A DNA stretch of 25,838 bases from a virus. The stretch spans positions 1-25,838 of the IMG/VR virus record IMGVR_UViG_3300017782_004476; one strand, written 5' to 3'. Both the position numbers and the translations under genes were made by a program. The notes beneath the pieces are model-generated. The model was not told the origin of the DNA, searched no databases, and saw only the letters and a program-made list of their open reading frames with translations. Within the stretch, counting starts at the first letter, position 1; each line of letters opens with the position of its first letter. Of this stretch, positions 22,631 through 25,838 are shown piece by piece.

Positions 22631-22861
22631 ATGAAACAGGTTGTAATGATACACAGTGTGGTTGGTGAGGATAATGCTAACGGCACGAGTGCAAGAAAAT
22701 ACATGGCTGGCGAGGTTCTTTCCTTAGATAAGCCGTGGCAAAAAAAGCTCGCGCAAAATATGATTGATCGCGGCGCGGCAATGGAAACTCAAGGCAATGC
22801 GGCGGTAGAAGAAACAAAGGCTGCACCTAAAAAACGGGGCAGACCGCGCAAAGAAACATAG
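22631..22861 (+). CDS. small head-region protein with AT-hook-like tail
   Basis: This is a 76-residue protein. The N-terminal half (VVMIHSVVGEDNANG, YMAGEVLSLDKPWQKKL) resembles small head-associated or decoration proteins that follow capsid genes, but I cannot assign a family. The C terminus is KKRGRPRKET, which looks like an AT-hook, a short motif that binds the DNA minor groove. AATAAGGTGG precedes the ATG. A structural or DNA-contact role in the head is likely but inferred. Confidence 0.65.
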   Translation: MKQVVMIHSVVGEDNANGTSARKYMAGEVLSLDKPWQKKLAQNMIDRGAAMETQGNAAVEETKAAPKKRGRPRKET

Positions 22862-22870
22862 GTTGCGGAT

Positions 22871-23437
22871 ATGCCCAGAACAGTAAATAGCACAGTTCTA
22901 ACGGCTCTATTGCAGGATGAGGTAAGCCTTTTCTATGCGGTGGAGCTTGATTTTTATAACGGCGCAACAAACCAGTCATACATAGTTAGGTACTGGACTG
23001 GCGTAGGCGATAAGACCCTTAACTCAAATACATATATTGGGACGGGAAACCTGCTATCAGTCTCGGGTCTTGAAGAGGTTTCGGATCTTAAGGCTACGGG
23101 AATAAGCTTAACTCTTATGGGCGTTCCCTCTGCTCTTGTGACGGCGGCTCTTGATTATGAATATCACGGCAGAGAGGCAACGGTTTACTTTGGGATTAAG
23201 GGAAACTCAAATCTAACTCAGATATTCGCGGGATATATGGATCAGCTATCCATTAAGGATAACACCGATAGCTCAACCATAGAGGTCAAGCTTGAAAGCC
23301 GCTTAATAGATCTGGATAGGATACGCCCATTCCGATACACCGAAGAGGTGCAGGATGGCCTTTATTCTGGAGACACCTTCTTTTCTACCGTCCAAGACTT
23401 ACAAGACAAAAAGCTCAACTGGGGGAAAGCCGATTGA
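22871..23437 (+). CDS. tail hub/structural protein, DUF2163-like
   Basis: This is a 188-residue beta-rich protein. The segments YAVELDFYNG, RYWTGVGDKTL, GLEEVSDLKATGISLTL, IFAGYMDQL and the C-terminal DLDRIRPFRYTEE with GDTFFSTVQDLQDKKLNWG match proteins placed just before tail-tip genes in siphoviruses and gene-transfer agents (DUF2163 group). They are part of the baseplate hub. It overlaps the GNAT gene (TTGA). No tube, tape-measure or connector gene precedes it. Confidence 0.75.
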   Translation: MPRTVNSTVLTALLQDEVSLFYAVELDFYNGATNQSYIVRYWTGVGDKTLNSNTYIGTGNLLSVSGLEEVSDLKATGISLTLMGVPSALVTAALDYEYHGREATVYFGIKGNSNLTQIFAGYMDQLSIKDNTDSSTIEVKLESRLIDLDRIRPFRYTEEVQDGLYSGDTFFSTVQDLQDKKLNWGKAD

Positions 23438-23883
23438 CCTATCAGCAAGAATTTCTTGCGGCAGTCTATATTGAGATACAGAAGCTTTTAGAATTGCACT
23501 GGCGAGATATAGCCCTCAATCAAAGCAAGATTAAGCTAAACCCCGATTGGGACCGATACGAAGAGGCGGAGAAGAGAGGGCAGCTTAAAATATTTACAGC
23601 GAGGAATGATGGTCAGCTTGTTGGTTACTTCGTGTGCCTAGTCACCCAATCCCTGCACTACAAGGACCACACATTCGCCCACAATGACGTTCTATTTCTT
23701 CACCCCGACTATCGAAAAGGGCTTGCGGGTTGGCGGCTAATGAAGTTTGCCGAGAAGTGTTTATCAGATGACGGCGTGGCCCTTCTTATGGTAAACACAA
23801 AAACGCATAAGCCCTTTGATGTATTATTGCAGAGATTAGGGTATAGTCACATAGAGAATGTTTATTCGAAGGTACTAATCTAA
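23434..23883 (+). CDS. GNAT-fold acetyltransferase in tail region
   Basis: This is a 149-residue protein with the GNAT order: QLVGYFVCLV, DVLFLHPDYRKGLAGWRLMKFAEK (an acetyl-CoA-binding pyrophosphate loop) and LMVNTKTHKPFDVLLQRLGYSHIENVYSKVL. It starts with a TTG that shares bases with the TGA of the previous gene and has GGGGGAAAG before it. The tail-tip gene starts in its stop (TAATG). The target is unknown; phage tail regions in some groups carry a similar protein where a peptidase is usual. Confidence 0.8.
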   Translation: MTYQQEFLAAVYIEIQKLLELHWRDIALNQSKIKLNPDWDRYEEAEKRGQLKIFTARNDGQLVGYFVCLVTQSLHYKDHTFAHNDVLFLHPDYRKGLAGWRLMKFAEKCLSDDGVALLMVNTKTHKPFDVLLQRLGYSHIENVYSKVLI

Positions 23884-25838
23884 TGGCTGTTTCAACTGCT
23901 GTATATATGTTTTCCACCACTGCCGCCGCGCTTACGGCAACTCAACTGGTCATCGGCGGTCTGGTTTACATGGGTGTTTCTGCAGTGGTTGCGTCCGCCT
24001 TAATGCCGAAGCCTAAAATTCCAAAGCTAGGCGGGGGGTCTGGACTTAGCAATAACATTGACGCGATAGCCGACTTCGAAATTGTTTACGGAGAAACCCG
24101 TAAGGGCGGCATAAAAACATATTTAGAAGTAACAGACAGCAATAAATACATGCACATGATCATCACGCTTGCGGGTCATGAGGTAAATTCTATTGGTGAT
24201 ATATTCCTAAATGACGAAGTAGTGACGATTTCGAATGGATATGTCACTAGCGGAGACTGGAACAGCAAGGTTTATGTTAAGAAATTTACGGGTTCAAGCA
24301 GCCAAAACGTCAAAAGCACAATAGACGGATTGTTTAACGCGGGAACCACTGGACCTAGCTTCCCGAGCGGGTTTAGGGGGCGTGGGATAGCATGTCTTTA
24401 TGTTCGGATGGAATATGATGCGGACGTTTTTTCGGGCGGCATTCCACTCGTGACGGCAAAGATCCAAGGTAAAAAGGTATATGACCCTCGAAAGGATAGC
24501 ACGAGCAGCGCATATGATAGCTCTCTAGGGGTAAGTACGCATCGAACCAGTGACCCGACTACATGGCAGTATTCAGATGAACCCGCACTAGCGATTAGAG
24601 ATTATCTTACTTCTGATTTAGGTGTGGGAGTTAAGCAGGGCGATATTGGCGACACCGCTATCGCAACCGCTATTTCTAAATGTGTTTCTACTGGCGTGGT
24701 CGGGGTTGAAAACAACGCGCTCAAGATTGGCGGATCATTGACCACGGGGGCAACGCCGCTACAAAACATAAATCAGCTTCTAACCACTTTAAACGGAACG
24801 CTTTTCTACTCCCAAGGCGAATGGAAGCTTATTGCGGGGGCTTTCTACGCCGCAGACGCCTCGGTGAGTGATGGTAACGCTTTTTCATATGCCGACATAC
24901 TTGGGGATATTGCGGTCGCCACACGCTTCTCTAGGCGCGATACGGTAAACACGGTCAAGGGAACCTTTGTGGACAGCGGTGGGCGTTTCATTCCTACGGA
25001 TTATCCGCAGCAGCAAATTCCAGATTTGTCCGAGGACAATAACGAAGTTAGCACGTTAGACCTTGAGCTACCCCTAACCACAAGCAGCGCCGCCGCTCAA
25101 AGATTGGCGAAGCAGGTTTTGTTTGTAGGTAGAGAGCAGGTAACAGTTCAAGCTACATTCAAGATTGAGAAAGCTTTTGGCGTACAAGTGGGCGACACTG
25201 TAGAGCTAACGCTTGATCGCTACGGTTTCTCTAGAAAGCTCTTCCGCGTCAACTCTTGGAAAATGTCGGGAATGGATGGCTCCGCCCCACAAATTGATAT
25301 GACGCTACAGGAAACGTCATCGACAGCTTATCAATGGTCAATAACTGCGGATGAATACAGAGCCATTACGTCCAATAATACAACGCTTGGGGATACCACG
25401 GCGGGCCTTGCAATATCGGGGCTTGCAGCAACAACTGCGTCATCGTTGCAAACTGATGGAACCGCAATGTCGCGGGTTATTCTTTCGTGGACCGCCGCTT
25501 CAAACGCGCAACTAAGACACTACGAGGTGCAATGGAAGCCAAGCAGCCTTTCAAATTATGCGTCAACGATTGCTCCAAACAACGCCATAGAGATCGAACC
25601 CCTCACGGCGGGTACAACCTACAATTTCCGCGTTAGAGCTATCACGGTCAACGAGAACGCGGGGGCATACGCAACAATCAACGCAACGGCGGTAACAGAT
25701 ACAACCGCGCCCCCAACTCCAAGCGCCCCAACTATAACAGCGGGGGTAAAACAATTAGAGGTTTCATGGCAGGGATACAGCTTCCCGTCTGATTTCGCTT
25801 CTATGGAAGTTCACCACAGCACAACAAGCAGCGGCACA
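23883..25838 (+). CDS. host-specificity (J-like) tail tip protein, cut by window edge
   Basis: The open frame runs 652 codons to the edge without a stop, so the protein is incomplete at the C terminus. A hydrophobic segment (about residues 10-40) is followed by PKPKIPKLGGG, then NIDAIADFEIVYGETRKGG. The central part holds tail-tip features (WQYSDEPALAIRDYLTSDLG, RRDTVNTVKGTFVD, LRVNSWKMSG-like). From about residue 515 a fibronectin type III domain is visible (VILSWTAASNAQLRHYEVQW, LTAGTTYNFRVRAI), and a second begins near 610. It should bind the cell surface and form the tail tip. The ATG overlaps the GNAT stop (TAATG). Confidence 0.9.
   Translation, partial: MAVSTAVYMFSTTAAALTATQLVIGGLVYMGVSAVVASALMPKPKIPKLGGGSGLSNNIDAIADFEIVYGETRKGGIKTYLEVTDSNKYMHMIITLAGHEVNSIGDIFLNDEVVTISNGYVTSGDWNSKVYVKKFTGSSSQNVKSTIDGLFNAGTTGPSFPSGFRGRGIACLYVRMEYDADVFSGGIPLVTAKIQGKKVYDPRKDSTSSAYDSSLGVSTHRTSDPTTWQYSDEPALAIRDYLTSDLGVGVKQGDIGDTAIATAISKCVSTGVVGVENNALKIGGSLTTGATPLQNINQLLTTLNGTLFYSQGEWKLIAGAFYAADASVSDGNAFSYADILGDIAVATRFSRRDTVNTVKGTFVDSGGRFIPTDYPQQQIPDLSEDNNEVSTLDLELPLTTSSAAAQRLAKQVLFVGREQVTVQATFKIEKAFGVQVGDTVELTLDRYGFSRKLFRVNSWKMSGMDGSAPQIDMTLQETSSTAYQWSITADEYRAITSNNTTLGDTTAGLAISGLAATTASSLQTDGTAMSRVILSWTAASNAQLRHYEVQWKPSSLSNYASTIAPNNAIEIEPLTAGTTYNFRVRAITVNENAGAYATINATAVTDTTAPPTPSAPTITAGVKQLEVSWQGYSFPSDFASMEVHHSTTSSGT

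Overview
The window is a stretch of a tailed double-stranded DNA bacteriophage (or prophage). It contains a small and large terminase, an HK97-type portal, a Mu gpF-like head morphogenesis protein, a U35-type prohead protease, an HK97-fold major capsid protein and a host-specificity (J-like) tail tip protein that runs off the right edge. Gene packing is very tight, with repeated ATGA, GTGA, TTGA and TAATG start/stop overlaps. No integrase, lysis gene or tRNA is visible. Sequence style and gene families suggest a proteobacterial host, perhaps alphaproteobacterial, but that is an impression only.

Layout. (1) 23-4057, minus strand: one short gene behind its own promoter, then a terminator, then a nine-gene recombination and DNA-metabolism operon read leftward from 4057. 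It encodes a PD-(D/E)XK nuclease, an ERF annealing protein, an XRE regulator, a short protein with an SSB-like acidic tip, an HNH nuclease and an AlpA-like HTH protein. (2) 4058-4223: divergent control region with a perfect inverted repeat. (3) 4224-7272, plus strand: a Cro-like repressor, a DUF1064 nuclease, a winged-helix replication protein and a primase-helicase. (4) 7273-7643: noncoding, with 9-bp tandem repeats (candidate origin) and two back-to-back terminators. (5) 7644-9265, minus strand: an amidoligase and a gamma-glutamylcyclotransferase-like protein. (6) 9434-13900, plus strand: a six-gene accessory cassette of ParB-like protein, glycosyltransferase, UDP-glucose 4-epimerase, putative Fe(II)/2OG oxygenase, PAPS-reductase-like protein (IbrA type) and a second ParB-like protein (IbrB type). 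It runs directly into (7) 13908-20051, the packaging and head genes, ending with a Mu gpF-like protein fused to a zinc-metallopeptidase domain and a 58-residue gene behind it. (8) 20080-20470, minus strand: two small genes inserted in the head region. (9) 20649-25838, plus strand: protease, capsid, a small head protein, a tail hub-like protein, a GNAT protein and the tail tip protein.

Three separated minus-strand units (gene at 23-235, the amidoligase unit, the 20080-20470 pair) share one promoter design. A -35 box lies inside a TTGAC/GTCAA palindrome, a -10 box lies inside CCCCATATTGGGG, the spacing is identical in all three, and an A-tract lies upstream. This looks like a regulon of accessory genes. 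The amidoligase also uses only CGN arginine codons (31 of 31), as the capsid gene does (18 of 18), while other genes mix in AGA and AGG, which suggests high expression.

The most promising candidates for an undescribed system are the oxygenase-glycosyltransferase-epimerase-IbrAB cassette next to the divergent amidoligase unit (possible DNA or surface modification), and the head protein/metallopeptidase fusion with its 58-residue partner (possible injected effector and immunity or assembly partner).
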